Shown here: in pieces, positions 28,655 to 37,551 of the stretch | Numbering within the stretch: the stretch's first letter is position 1 | How the letters are laid out: every line of letters begins with the position of its first letter | Origin: Polyangiaceae bacterium | GTDB lineage: Bacteria; Myxococcota_A; Polyangia; Polyangiales; Polyangiaceae | DNA: 64,000 bases | Assembly (NCBI GenBank): GCA_025937785.1 | Contig: JAICQQ010000015.1 | Coordinates: forward strand, 1 to 64,000 | Direction: 5' to 3' | Notes under the pieces: model-generated | What the model was told of the DNA's origin: nothing | Databases searched by the model: none | What the model saw: only the letters and a program-made list of their open reading frames with translations | Position numbers and translations under genes: made by a program

Positions 28655-29891
28655 GTTAGACCCTACCCTCTCGCAGGCTGCGCCAAGCCTGCCCCTTGCG
28701 CGCAAGCTCGCATTGCTCGGGGTCTTGTACCTCGCGCAGGGCGTTCCCTTCGGGTTCTTCACCCAGGCGCTGCCGGTGGTCATGCGCCAAGCAGGCGTTG
28801 CGCTCACCTGGATCGGGCTCAGCAGCCTCCTGGCGCTGCCCTGGGCCCTGAAATGGCTGTGGGCGCCGGTTCTGGACTCGCGCTACCTACCACGGCTCGG
28901 GCGGCGCCGGACCTGGCTCCTGGCGCTGCAGGTCGTGACCGCGCTCTTGATGTTGGTGCTGGCGCTGGTGGGTCAGCGCAGCGCCATCCTCTGGCTGCTG
29001 GTGGGCAGTTTCGTCACGAACCTGCTGGCGGCGTCGCAAGACATCGCCACCGACGGCCTGGCGGTGGAACTGCTGTCGGCCCGAGAACGCGGCAGCGGCA
29101 ACGGCGTGCAAGTGGCAGCGTATCGCCTGGGCATGATTCTGGGCGGAGGGGCGTTGCTCGTGCTGTTCGATCGACAGGGCTGGAGCGCCGCGCTCGTGGC
29201 GATGGCCGGCGTCTCCTGCGCCGCGCTGATCCCGGTGTGGTTCTACCGCGAACCTGGGGTGACCGCGCCGCTGCCTCGCGTCGAATCTCCGTGGGCGCTG
29301 CTGAAGCATCCAACGGTAGGGCTCTGGTGCTGGGTGCTGCTGCTGTACAAGGCAGGTGACGCCATGGCCTCCGGCATGGTGCGGCCGTACCTGGTCGACC
29401 GCGGTCTCGGCCTCACCGAGATCGGCATGCTGGTGGGCAGCGTGGGCTCGGGCGCCGGCCTCGTGGGTGCGCTCGCCGGCGGCGTGCTGACCGCGCGCTT
29501 CGGTTCGCGACGCTGCCTGTTCGGGTTCGGCGCGTTGAACGCCGGCGCGTTGTCGAGCTACGCCGCCCTGGCTCACGGCTGGCTCGACATGAGCTGGCTC
29601 GCGCTTGCCATTGCTCTGGAGCATGTCGCCGGGGGCATGGCCACGGTCGCGCTCTTCACGTGCATGATGCAGTGGTGCCGCGCTGGGCACGAAGGCAGCG
29701 ACTACACGTTGCAGGCGAGTCTGGTGGTGGTGTCGACAGGGCTCGCTCATGCGCTCGCCGGCGTTTCCGCTCACCATTTCGGCTACGCCGCGCACTTCGC
29801 CATTGCCACGCTGGCGACGCTCGCGGCGACTCTAATCACGGGCTGGGTGTTTCCGCGGCTCAGCGCGCCAGGGCTGGTGGAGACTCGCTGA
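28647..29891 (+). CDS. MFS transporter, AmpG-like
   Basis: LALLGVLYLAQGVPFGFFTQALPVVMRQAGVALTWIGLSSLLALPWALKWLWAPVLDS; TTG start overlaps the candidate operator. Confidence 0.85.
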   Translation: MTKLDPTLSQAAPSLPLARKLALLGVLYLAQGVPFGFFTQALPVVMRQAGVALTWIGLSSLLALPWALKWLWAPVLDSRYLPRLGRRRTWLLALQVVTALLMLVLALVGQRSAILWLLVGSFVTNLLAASQDIATDGLAVELLSARERGSGNGVQVAAYRLGMILGGGALLVLFDRQGWSAALVAMAGVSCAALIPVWFYREPGVTAPLPRVESPWALLKHPTVGLWCWVLLLYKAGDAMASGMVRPYLVDRGLGLTEIGMLVGSVGSGAGLVGALAGGVLTARFGSRRCLFGFGALNAGALSSYAALAHGWLDMSWLALAIALEHVAGGMATVALFTCMMQWCRAGHEGSDYTLQASLVVVSTGLAHALAGVSAHHFGYAAHFAIATLATLAATLITGWVFPRLSAPGLVETR

Positions 29892-29893
29892 AC

Positions 29894-30754
29894 TCAAATC
29901 ACGACTTCGCCGCGGCCCACGACGACCGCCGCGCCCCCGACCCAGAGCGCGCTCGCTTGCGGAGGCGCAGCGTGCACCGCGGGCCCGCCGTCGATGCGCA
30001 CATGGGCCAGCGACGACCGCCCGAACTCTGCTCCGAGCTCGATCGAACAACTCGTGGCCGCCGGCTCACGTTCGTCGCGCATTAGATACGCGGCGATCAC
30101 CGCCGCGGTCGCGGGAACGGCGAGCGACTCGCCTGCGTCCGGAGCGGACGCAAACACGCGAGCTTGATACTCACCTCCTGCACCCGCGAACACGCAGGCC
30201 CGCGCGACGCCAAGTTGCGCGAGGGCTCGCCGATCGGGAGCGAGCGAGCGCAGCTGTTCCAAACTCGCCTGCGCCACCACCTGCTCTGCGGCGCGCAGCG
30301 GCGCCTCGCTCTGGAGCAGCGCCCGCTCCAGCCCCAGCGCATCGGTCACAGAAGCAGCGCTCGCGCCGACGCCGGCCAGCACCGGGAAGGGCTGGTAGAT
30401 CCAGCCGAACACGATGCGCGCGCCCTCGCGTTCGAGCCGGACCGAAACCGGTCCGCGCGGCGTTTCCAGCCGCACTTCTTCCGCCTGCAGCGCACCGCCA
30501 AGCACGACCGCGGTGCCAAGCAGCGAGTGTCCAGGCTCGCGCAGCTCTCGTTTGGGATCGAACACGCGCACCTTGGCATGACCACCTGCCGCGGGCGGCT
30601 GAACGAACGCGGTCTCGGGAGCGTTCAGCTCGCGCGCGAGCGCCTGCATGCGCTCATCGGACAAACCCGTGGCGCGCGTGAACACCGCCAGCGGCTGGCC
30701 TGCGAGCGGTTTGTCAGTGAACACATCACAGAGCACGAAGCGAAGCGGGGTCAT
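29894..30754 (-). CDS. PhzF-family isomerase-like protein
   Basis: FVLCDVFTDKPLAGQPLAVF...LSDERMQALARELNAPETAFV...REPGHSLLGTAVVL. Confidence 0.88.
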   Translation of the reverse strand: MTPLRFVLCDVFTDKPLAGQPLAVFTRATGLSDERMQALARELNAPETAFVQPPAAGGHAKVRVFDPKRELREPGHSLLGTAVVLGGALQAEEVRLETPRGPVSVRLEREGARIVFGWIYQPFPVLAGVGASAASVTDALGLERALLQSEAPLRAAEQVVAQASLEQLRSLAPDRRALAQLGVARACVFAGAGGEYQARVFASAPDAGESLAVPATAAVIAAYLMRDEREPAATSCSIELGAEFGRSSLAHVRIDGGPAVHAAPPQASALWVGGAAVVVGRGEVVI

Positions 30755-31230
30755 GGATCCGGGGGTAGGCAGCGCTCGCGCGAGCCTGGGGCGGAGCGGA
30801 CCTAGCACATAGTGTCGGCGATGGGGCGAGGTCTTGCTGCGCGACCGCATTTTTTACGTGGCGCAAGCGCCCGCTGCCTGTCACCACTTCGCGGTTCGCT
30901 GCAATCTCGCTGTCACGCCGCTGGCACATACCGCTCTCACCATACTCTTACGGACCTCGAAACCGCCGCGCCTCGCGAAATCGCACCAGAGCAGAATGTG
31001 GCGCTTCGCCTCAAGTTCGCGAGAATTCGTAGGTATTTGCAGCGCTCGGCACGGAGTTGGGGGAAACCGACGGCGGCTGTGGTTAACCGAGTGTTTCGGA
31101 ATTTTTTTCAGTGCTCTCGACTGCCCCAGAAAGGTAAAAGCTCCCCGCGAGCGCGAGCCCTGCCAATTGCTACTGAAGTATGGCCTTTGCCCGCTACCAC
31201 GGTAGACTCGGGCCGCGCTAGGAACTGAAC

Positions 31231-34200
31231 GTGCGAACGGACAGCGAACAGACAGACCTGATGGCCAGCGCTAGAGTCGGCACGACCATCAAGGGCAAGT
31301 GGCACATCGATCGTTTGATCGGTGTCGGAAGCATGGCGGCCGTCTACGCAGCCACGCATCGCAACCGCAAGCGCGCCGCGCTCAAGATCTTGCACCACGA
31401 GTTTTCCCGGGACGATTCGATACGCGAGCGCTTCTTACGTGAAGGCTACGTGGCCAATACAGTCGGTCACCCGGGCGTGATCCGCGTCGACGACGACGAC
31501 GTCACCGAAGACGGCGCGGTCTTTTTGGTCATGGAACTGGTGGAAGGCGAGACGCTCGACGAGCGGCTGACGCGCGAAGGTCCGCTCCCGGCTGGCGAAG
31601 TGCTCGGCTATTTCGATCAGGTGCTCGACACCGTGGCGATGGCGCACGCCCGGGGTATCGTCCACCGCGACCTCAAGCCCGAGAACATGTTGCTGTCTCA
31701 CGACGGCCGGGTTCGGGTGCTCGACTTCGGCATCGCCCGCGTGCGCGAGCTGACCATTGATCCCGCGCGGACGCTCAGCGAGGGACTCATGGGAACTCCG
31801 GCGTTCATGCCGCCTGAGCAAGCCAGCGGCAGTTGGAGCGAGGTCGACATTCGGAGCGATCTGTGGTCGCTCGGCGCGAGCATGTTCACGTTGCTCACGG
31901 GCTGCTACGTGCACGATGCGGAGACCGCCAGCGAGACCTTGGCCGTCGCCATCGCAGAACGAGCGCGGCCGCTCAATGACTTGCGCCCCGATTTGCCGAA
32001 TGCGTTGTGCCGAGTGGTCGACCGCGCGCTCGAGTACGAAAAGTCCGCGCGTTGGCCCAACGCCACGGTCATGCTGCTCGCCCTGCAAAAAGTCAGAGCC
32101 GAGCTGAAAACGGCAGAGAGCGAAGCCCAGCGCGCCGAAGCGGTCCTGCTCTCCTCACGCGCCTCCGATCCCGAGATCGAAGTGCTCGAAGGGTTGGAAG
32201 CGAGCCTGCCCAGGCCGCCGCGGACGCTGCCGACCCCCGCGCCGCGTTCAGCCCCCGAGCTGCGCGCGCTGGTCGAGATCGATGACGACGACTGGCCCGA
32301 TCCGACCCCGGTCGCCGACGCTACGTCGGTCTCGGAGGCCACTGCCGTGCTCGACGCTCCTGCCCTACCAGACTACGCGTCGCAACCATCGGAGCCTCTA
32401 GCACTCTTGGACGCGACGTCCGCGTCCGATGCTACGGCGGTGCTCGACGCGCCTGCTTTGCCGGACTACCTGCCACCCCCTCCGCACCCGTCCGCGGCGC
32501 GGGGTACCAGCGCCACGCTCGATGCCAGCGCCACGCTCGATGCCAGCGCCCCGCTCGATGCCACATCGAGCCCCGAGGTCACGACAGTCTTGGACGCGCC
32601 GCGAGCCCCGGGCGCTCCGCCGTTGCTCGATCCCCCGACCGCCAGCGCGCCGGCACCGGAGAAGCGGGCGACGCCGTCTCAGCGTGGTCCCGCCTCGCGG
32701 CGTCCCTCGTTGCCGCGCGGTCCTGGTTCGCAGCGCGGGCCTGCTTCGCAGCGCGGTCCTGCTTCGCAGCGCGGTCCTGCTTCGCAGCGCGGTCCTGCTT
32801 CGCAGCGCGGTCCTGCTTCGCAGCCTGGCCCTGCTTCGCAGCGCGCGGCTGCACCGTCGAGTTCCCCTGGCCCGCGCTCCCTCGGCGCGAATCTGCTGGC
32901 ACGCGACGTGCTCTTCGGCGCGATCACCTTCGAACCTTCGTCGGCCCCCGAGACTCTTGGCTTTGCTGTCTCGGCGACCGCGACCCCGGAGCCAGAGCTC
33001 GGGGCCTCCGCGGCCGAGAAACTGCGGCGTGCCGTCGCCGCGCTCGAGGCTTTCGAGGACCAACGGAAAGCCGACGCCCGCCTCTCCGCCGAAGAAGGCG
33101 ACACCGAAGTCTCCGCCCCCAAGCTCGAGCTGATGGCAGCCAGCCGACCCGACGCGCCCGTCGGGGACGAGAGCCCCGTTGCAGCCGGCGAGGACACCGC
33201 GTTCCGGCCGAAAGAAGCTTCGGACGAGGAGCTGACCGTGGTTCGACCGAATCCGCTCGCGGCCCAAGAGCGCGCGGCGTACCGCGATTCCCAAGTCGAG
33301 ATCGCGCGGCCCAGCCCCAGCGCCGCGCCCAGCGTCCCCACCGCAGCGCCCGCCGCGCTCGACACCTCCCCGGTCGAAGCAGCACGCGAAGCCGCAAGCG
33401 TCAGCCCGACCCCGGCCTCGACCTCGACCCCTGGCGCTGCACCGCGCGCGACCAAGAAGGCGTCGCCCCCGCGGCGCTCGCCCGCGGCCCCACGCGCCAA
33501 GTATCTAGAGCCCACGGCGCCTCCGCGTGCCGATCGGCGCGGCACGGTCGACGGCTCTTTGGGCCCCACGGTGGCCGTCGTCCAGGCGGGTGACGACGTT
33601 GACGCCGAGAACGCCGATGTGCCGCAACGCAAGCTGAGCACGGTGGCGAGCGGAGCTCCCACGATCATCACTCATCGCGCGCCGCCCCCGCCGCCTCCGC
33701 CCCGAACGTCCGCGCTCTGGTCGCTCGCCGCGACGTTGGTGGCGGTGGCCGGCGTCGTAACCGGGGTCGTGTGGTTCGTGCAAAAGAACCAGGCGACGAC
33801 GGCCACGGACGCGACCGCTGGAACCGTCGAAGCCAAACTCCAGGCGGCGCGCACGGCCACGCTCGCCGCGCCATTGCCATCGGCGGTCCCGGGCAATGCC
33901 GTCCCGGGCAATGCCGTCCCGGGCGATGCCGTCCCGGGCAGTGCCGTCCCGGGCAGTGCCGTCCCGGGCGATGCCGTCCCGGGCGATGCCGTCCCGGGCG
34001 TCCCGGTGAGTGCCCCGCAGGTGCCAGCTCCGGAAGCGAACGCCAAGGCGGAGTCCGTCGAGCTCGAAGCACTCCCCGTGCTGCCTTCGCTGCAAGTGGA
34101 TCCTGCGCGCGTGCGGCTCGAGCAGGCTCGTGAAGCCACCAAGCGCGAGCTGGCCGCGCAAGAGTCTCCCGAAGCCCTGGTTCCGAAGGCAGCGCCGGCA

Positions 34201-34236
34201 CGGGCGCCAGCACCGGCACCCGTGCCCGTGCGCTGA
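31231..34236 (+). CDS. Serine/threonine protein kinase (Pkn-type) with long Pro/Ala-rich region, TM helix and repeats
   Basis: AALKILHHEFSRDDSIRERFLREGYVANTVGHPGVIRV...GIVHRDLKPENMLLSHDGRVRVLDFGIAR...GTPAFMPPEQ; TM SALWSLAATLVAVAGVVTGVVWFV. Confidence 0.92.
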   Translation: MRTDSEQTDLMASARVGTTIKGKWHIDRLIGVGSMAAVYAATHRNRKRAALKILHHEFSRDDSIRERFLREGYVANTVGHPGVIRVDDDDVTEDGAVFLVMELVEGETLDERLTREGPLPAGEVLGYFDQVLDTVAMAHARGIVHRDLKPENMLLSHDGRVRVLDFGIARVRELTIDPARTLSEGLMGTPAFMPPEQASGSWSEVDIRSDLWSLGASMFTLLTGCYVHDAETASETLAVAIAERARPLNDLRPDLPNALCRVVDRALEYEKSARWPNATVMLLALQKVRAELKTAESEAQRAEAVLLSSRASDPEIEVLEGLEASLPRPPRTLPTPAPRSAPELRALVEIDDDDWPDPTPVADATSVSEATAVLDAPALPDYASQPSEPLALLDATSASDATAVLDAPALPDYLPPPPHPSAARGTSATLDASATLDASAPLDATSSPEVTTVLDAPRAPGAPPLLDPPTASAPAPEKRATPSQRGPASRRPSLPRGPGSQRGPASQRGPASQRGPASQRGPASQRGPASQPGPASQRAAAPSSSPGPRSLGANLLARDVLFGAITFEPSSAPETLGFAVSATATPEPELGASAAEKLRRAVAALEAFEDQRKADARLSAEEGDTEVSAPKLELMAASRPDAPVGDESPVAAGEDTAFRPKEASDEELTVVRPNPLAAQERAAYRDSQVEIARPSPSAAPSVPTAAPAALDTSPVEAAREAASVSPTPASTSTPGAAPRATKKASPPRRSPAAPRAKYLEPTAPPRADRRGTVDGSLGPTVAVVQAGDDVDAENADVPQRKLSTVASGAPTIITHRAPPPPPPPRTSALWSLAATLVAVAGVVTGVVWFVQKNQATTATDATAGTVEAKLQAARTATLAAPLPSAVPGNAVPGNAVPGDAVPGSAVPGSAVPGDAVPGDAVPGVPVSAPQVPAPEANAKAESVELEALPVLPSLQVDPARVRLEQAREATKRELAAQESPEALVPKAAPARAPAPAPVPVR
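32731..32838 (+). repeat. 18-bp in-frame tandem repeat (CAGCGCGGTCCTGCTTCG), 6 copies, QRGPAS
   Basis: Direct reading; 18-bp period. Confidence 0.95.
33886..34005 (+). repeat. 15-bp in-frame tandem repeat (GTCCCGGGCRRTGCC), 8 copies, VPG[NDS]A
   Basis: Direct reading; 15-bp period from 33886. Confidence 0.95.
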
Positions 34237-34264
34237 GGCGAAGGCATCGCACGCTGCCCCGCGC

Positions 34265-36175
34265 TCAAACGAACAGTTGGACGAGCTCGCTGGGCAGCTC
34301 GACGCTCTCGAGTTCTGCAGGATAGCCGAGCTCCGCGCGGACCACGTCGAAGAAGGCGCTGCGGCGCACGTCTTGGCCTTGCAGGCGCGCCGCCAGGACG
34401 TCGGTCGCAGCCAGGCTGCTGCCCAGACACACGACGCGCGGGCTTTCCACCAAGTCGTAGTTGCCCCAGCGGCTTCGGTACAGCCCCTTGCGATCCCAGC
34501 GCACTGCGAAGCTCAGGCTTTCGACCAAGCCGTGCAAGCGAAACAGCGTCCCGTAAAGCTTCGCAAGGTCGCAGCAAACGCTGGCAAAGTAGGTGATATT
34601 GGGCCCGTGCCACGCCGAACGTAGCGGCTCGGGGAGCAGGCCGAACAAATTCGAGATCGCCAAGCGCGTCGGCCCCTTGAAGCGCGCGAACGAGACGAGC
34701 GGCGCGCCCTGGAGCTCGAGCAGCGCTGCCGGCACATAAGCCAAGAGCTCTTCGAAGCGAAGCTCGACCCCTCGTTCGAGCAGGAGCTCGCGCACGCGTT
34801 CGGGCGGCGCGCAGTGTCCGTCCCACCAGCACTCGGTGACGTTCAAGAACCCCGCGCCGTGACGGTGCAGCACGGACTTGATCCCGGTCTTCTCCAGGTA
34901 CAGCTGCTCTTGCTCCCGGATCCACACTCGCTCGGCCTCGGACTCCGTCTCCCAGTCGAAGCCGCGATCGCCGGAATTCTTGCTGGCAGTGTGCCCCTCG
35001 AGGAGCAGCGCGTGCGGCGACGCCGCAGTGAGCAGCGCGTCGAGCGCCACCGGATCGCTATAGGTGCCGCGGGCGTATCCATGCCAAGTCGGCTTCACCA
35101 AGCAGCGTTCGGCGTCGAGGCCGAAGGCGTGGAGCAGCGGACCGAGCTCGCTGGCTGCGCCGATCCGCGCGAGCAGCGTATCACCCAAACGGGAGCTCGC
35201 GTCGTGCGGATCCCAGTCGGCGATCGGCGTCGAGCCGTCTCGTCGGTACACGCGCCCGACCGGGTCCGGCGCTCGTTTCGCGGAGGGAACGCGTGTCCGG
35301 AGTCGCGCGCGGCGCTCGCGGTACAGTTCGAGCATGCGCTGTTCGAGCCACGCGCGCACGTTCGGATGATCCGCGATCTCGTCGGTCAAACGCCAACCCG
35401 AAACCTCGAACTGTGCGACGCAATCTCGAAAGATCACGCGCGCGTAGTCGAGCTGTTCCGCGGACCACAAGAACTGCGCCACGCACAGCCAGGTGAGACC
35501 CGAGCGCGCGCATGCCGAAAGTCGTTCGGGGAGCGGCAGCGTCGGGTGACGCACGAAGGCCACCTCGCCCTTCGAGGCCCCGAGCTGCTCCCACACGAGG
35601 CGCATCAGCTTGTACGAGTCACTGCGGGTGTCGGGATCGCCCGCGCCGTTGGCGATCAACAAGAGCCCGAGATCGTTCGGTGCACCAAGCTGCATTTCGG
35701 CGAGCTTTCGGGCGGCGCTGTCGATGAACGCCTGGAGCAACAACGGGTGGCTCGTGTTCATCGCGTCGTAGTGCACCGCAAGCTCGGGCCGGGCGCGGCG
35801 TGCTGCTCGGACGAGTTCGCTGAGCCACTGCTTCTGTTCGAGTCCGAAGTCGAAGGAAACCGGCAACACGAACAGGGTCGACACACCGCGCCCGACCAGT
35901 TCCTCCAGGCAGCCTTCGGCCATGCCGGCGTCCGCGCTCGGCCGAAGTCCCAACCGCGGAGGCGGGAGGGCTGCCCAGGCGACGGTCGGCGAGAAGCCGA
36001 GCACGCGCGCGCACCCCGAGGCGAGCTCCCGGACGAGCGTGTCGAAAGCATGACCCACGCTCGCGAGCGTGGGTGCATCGAACAAGAGCAGGAAAGCAGC
36101 CTCGCTCGCTGCCGGCGCGTTCAACGGCTCAGCCGGTGGTGTTCGATGCGGGAGCGTCGCGCTGGGCCGCGTCAC
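34265..36175 (-). CDS. Fusion protein: two degenerate CbiX/sirohydrochlorin-chelatase-like repeats + DUF362-like domain
   Basis: LGLLLIANGAGDPDTRSDSYKLMRLVWEQLG...VAFVRHPTLPLPERL (CbiX-like); CLVKPTWHG...VSFARFKGPTRLAISNLFGLLPEPLRSAWHG...DVLAARLQGQD (DUF362-like). Confidence 0.65.
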   Translation of the reverse strand: MTRPSATLPHRTPPAEPLNAPAASEAAFLLLFDAPTLASVGHAFDTLVRELASGCARVLGFSPTVAWAALPPPRLGLRPSADAGMAEGCLEELVGRGVSTLFVLPVSFDFGLEQKQWLSELVRAARRARPELAVHYDAMNTSHPLLLQAFIDSAARKLAEMQLGAPNDLGLLLIANGAGDPDTRSDSYKLMRLVWEQLGASKGEVAFVRHPTLPLPERLSACARSGLTWLCVAQFLWSAEQLDYARVIFRDCVAQFEVSGWRLTDEIADHPNVRAWLEQRMLELYRERRARLRTRVPSAKRAPDPVGRVYRRDGSTPIADWDPHDASSRLGDTLLARIGAASELGPLLHAFGLDAERCLVKPTWHGYARGTYSDPVALDALLTAASPHALLLEGHTASKNSGDRGFDWETESEAERVWIREQEQLYLEKTGIKSVLHRHGAGFLNVTECWWDGHCAPPERVRELLLERGVELRFEELLAYVPAALLELQGAPLVSFARFKGPTRLAISNLFGLLPEPLRSAWHGPNITYFASVCCDLAKLYGTLFRLHGLVESLSFAVRWDRKGLYRSRWGNYDLVESPRVVCLGSSLAATDVLAARLQGQDVRRSAFFDVVRAELGYPAELESVELPSELVQLFV

Positions 36176-36178
36176 GAT

Positions 36179-37330
36179 TCACAGACGCCCTCCGACGCGA
36201 TCGTGCTTCACCAGGGTGCCGAGCACGTCACAGATGGCCCGCACGGCCAACAGCGACGTGATGTCCGAGATGTCGTAAGGCGGCGAGACTTCGACCACTT
36301 CCATCCCGGCGATGCCTTCTTTGGCGATGCCGCGCACCAGCGCCAGCATTTCGCGCGGCAGAAAGCCGCCTGGCTCGGGCCAGCCCGTGCCCGGCACGAA
36401 CCCGGCATCGACGCAATCGATGTCGACCGACAAGAACACTGCGCTCGCGCCCTTCCAAGCAACCTCGAGCGCGATTTCGAGCGTCTTCTCGATGCCAATG
36501 CGCTCGATGTCGTCGATCGTGAGGATCGTGGTGCGCATCGAGCGGCCGTGCTTGACCCCCGGCCGTGGGCACTGCCAGCCGCCGATGCCGAGCTGCACCA
36601 GGTTCGCGGGCGGGCAGTTCGGGATGTTGGTCGCGTGGAACCATGGACACGTGTGCATGATCTCGTCCATGTCCTTCTCTTGGGTGTCGACGTGCCGATC
36701 GAGGTGGATGATCCCGACGTTGCCCTCGATACACTGCGCGATTCCGCGCGCGGTGGGGTAGCCGATGGAGTGGTCGCCGCCCAGGATGATGGGGAGGGTC
36801 CCCGCGGCCAGGATGTGCGCGACGCCCTTGGTGATCTGATCGTGTGACTTGGTGATGTTAGCGGGACAGTAAATGTCGCCCAGATCGCAGATCTTGATGC
36901 GCTCGCGCAGGTCGATGCCGAGCTCGAAGCTGTATGGGGTGTAGAGCGACGAGATGCGCCGGATGCCTTGGGGCCCGAAGCGCGTCCCCGAGCGATACGT
37001 GGTGCCGATGTCGAAGGGGGCCCCGACGATGGCGACGTCGTAGTCACCGACCTTGCGCACGTCTTCGACGTAGGGAGCCTTCAGGAAGGTGTTGATGCCG
37101 GACCAATGCGGCAGCTCGCCGCGCTGGAAGCAACTGATCTCCCGCTTGTCCTCGATCGAGTCGGCCGGTTCGAGGCCCAGCTCTTTCGCCCGCTTGCATT
37201 CCCCCTCCCACTGCGTGGTCGGGATCACCGCCTCGGTGTCCTGCGCCTTGTAGCCTTCGAAGGCGGAGACATCGGGCAAGTCGCGCGTGTGGTTCCGGTG
37301 ATTAGGAGCGTGCCTGTCGTAAAAAACCAT
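36179..37330 (-). CDS. Ureohydrolase (arginase/agmatinase) superfamily; candidate guanidine hydrolase
   Basis: GAPFDIGTTYRSGTRFGPQGIR...GGDHSIGYP...HLDRHVDTQEKDMDE...LSVDIDCVDAGFVPGTGWPEPGGF; GAGGAC RBS ahead of ATG 37330. Confidence 0.88.
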   Translation of the reverse strand: MVFYDRHAPNHRNHTRDLPDVSAFEGYKAQDTEAVIPTTQWEGECKRAKELGLEPADSIEDKREISCFQRGELPHWSGINTFLKAPYVEDVRKVGDYDVAIVGAPFDIGTTYRSGTRFGPQGIRRISSLYTPYSFELGIDLRERIKICDLGDIYCPANITKSHDQITKGVAHILAAGTLPIILGGDHSIGYPTARGIAQCIEGNVGIIHLDRHVDTQEKDMDEIMHTCPWFHATNIPNCPPANLVQLGIGGWQCPRPGVKHGRSMRTTILTIDDIERIGIEKTLEIALEVAWKGASAVFLSVDIDCVDAGFVPGTGWPEPGGFLPREMLALVRGIAKEGIAGMEVVEVSPPYDISDITSLLAVRAICDVLGTLVKHDRVGGRL

Positions 37331-37530
37331 CTCAAGTCCTCGTTTGCGAGCCCCAGGGTCGGCTCGGTTTGTACGCCAAGCATCCGCAGCATGGGAAGAC
37401 GCAAGCGTCCGGCCAGACAATCACCGAACGAACCTGCTGGTTTGTCCGCTCACCTCCCACCTGGCGAGTTTTCTACATTGTTTCCAAACCCTCCTGGCGC
37501 GTGTCTCGCGGCCACGCGCGCCCGCTACAC

Positions 37531-37547
37531 GCTGAAAGATTTTCAGC
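37531..37547. promoter_or_regulatory. Inverted repeat GCTGAAA-GAT-TTTCAGC, candidate operator
   Basis: Perfect 7-bp arms, 4 nt upstream of the GTG start at 37552. Confidence 0.5.
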
Positions 37548-37551
37548 TATC

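Noticed and set aside
30921-30937. Sigma-54 promoter (TGGCACATACCGCT) upstream of the kinase
   Set aside because: The -12 GC dinucleotide is not at the required spacing and TTGC is missing.
34814-36847. 677-aa plus-strand ORF antisense to the CbiX-DUF362 and ureohydrolase genes
   Set aside because: Spans two well-supported minus-strand genes and has no recognisable motif.
37331-37551. Guanidine riboswitch upstream of the ureohydrolase
   Set aside because: No recognisable ykkC-type conserved ACGR motifs or paired architecture by eye; a covariance-model search (Infernal/Rfam) would be decisive.
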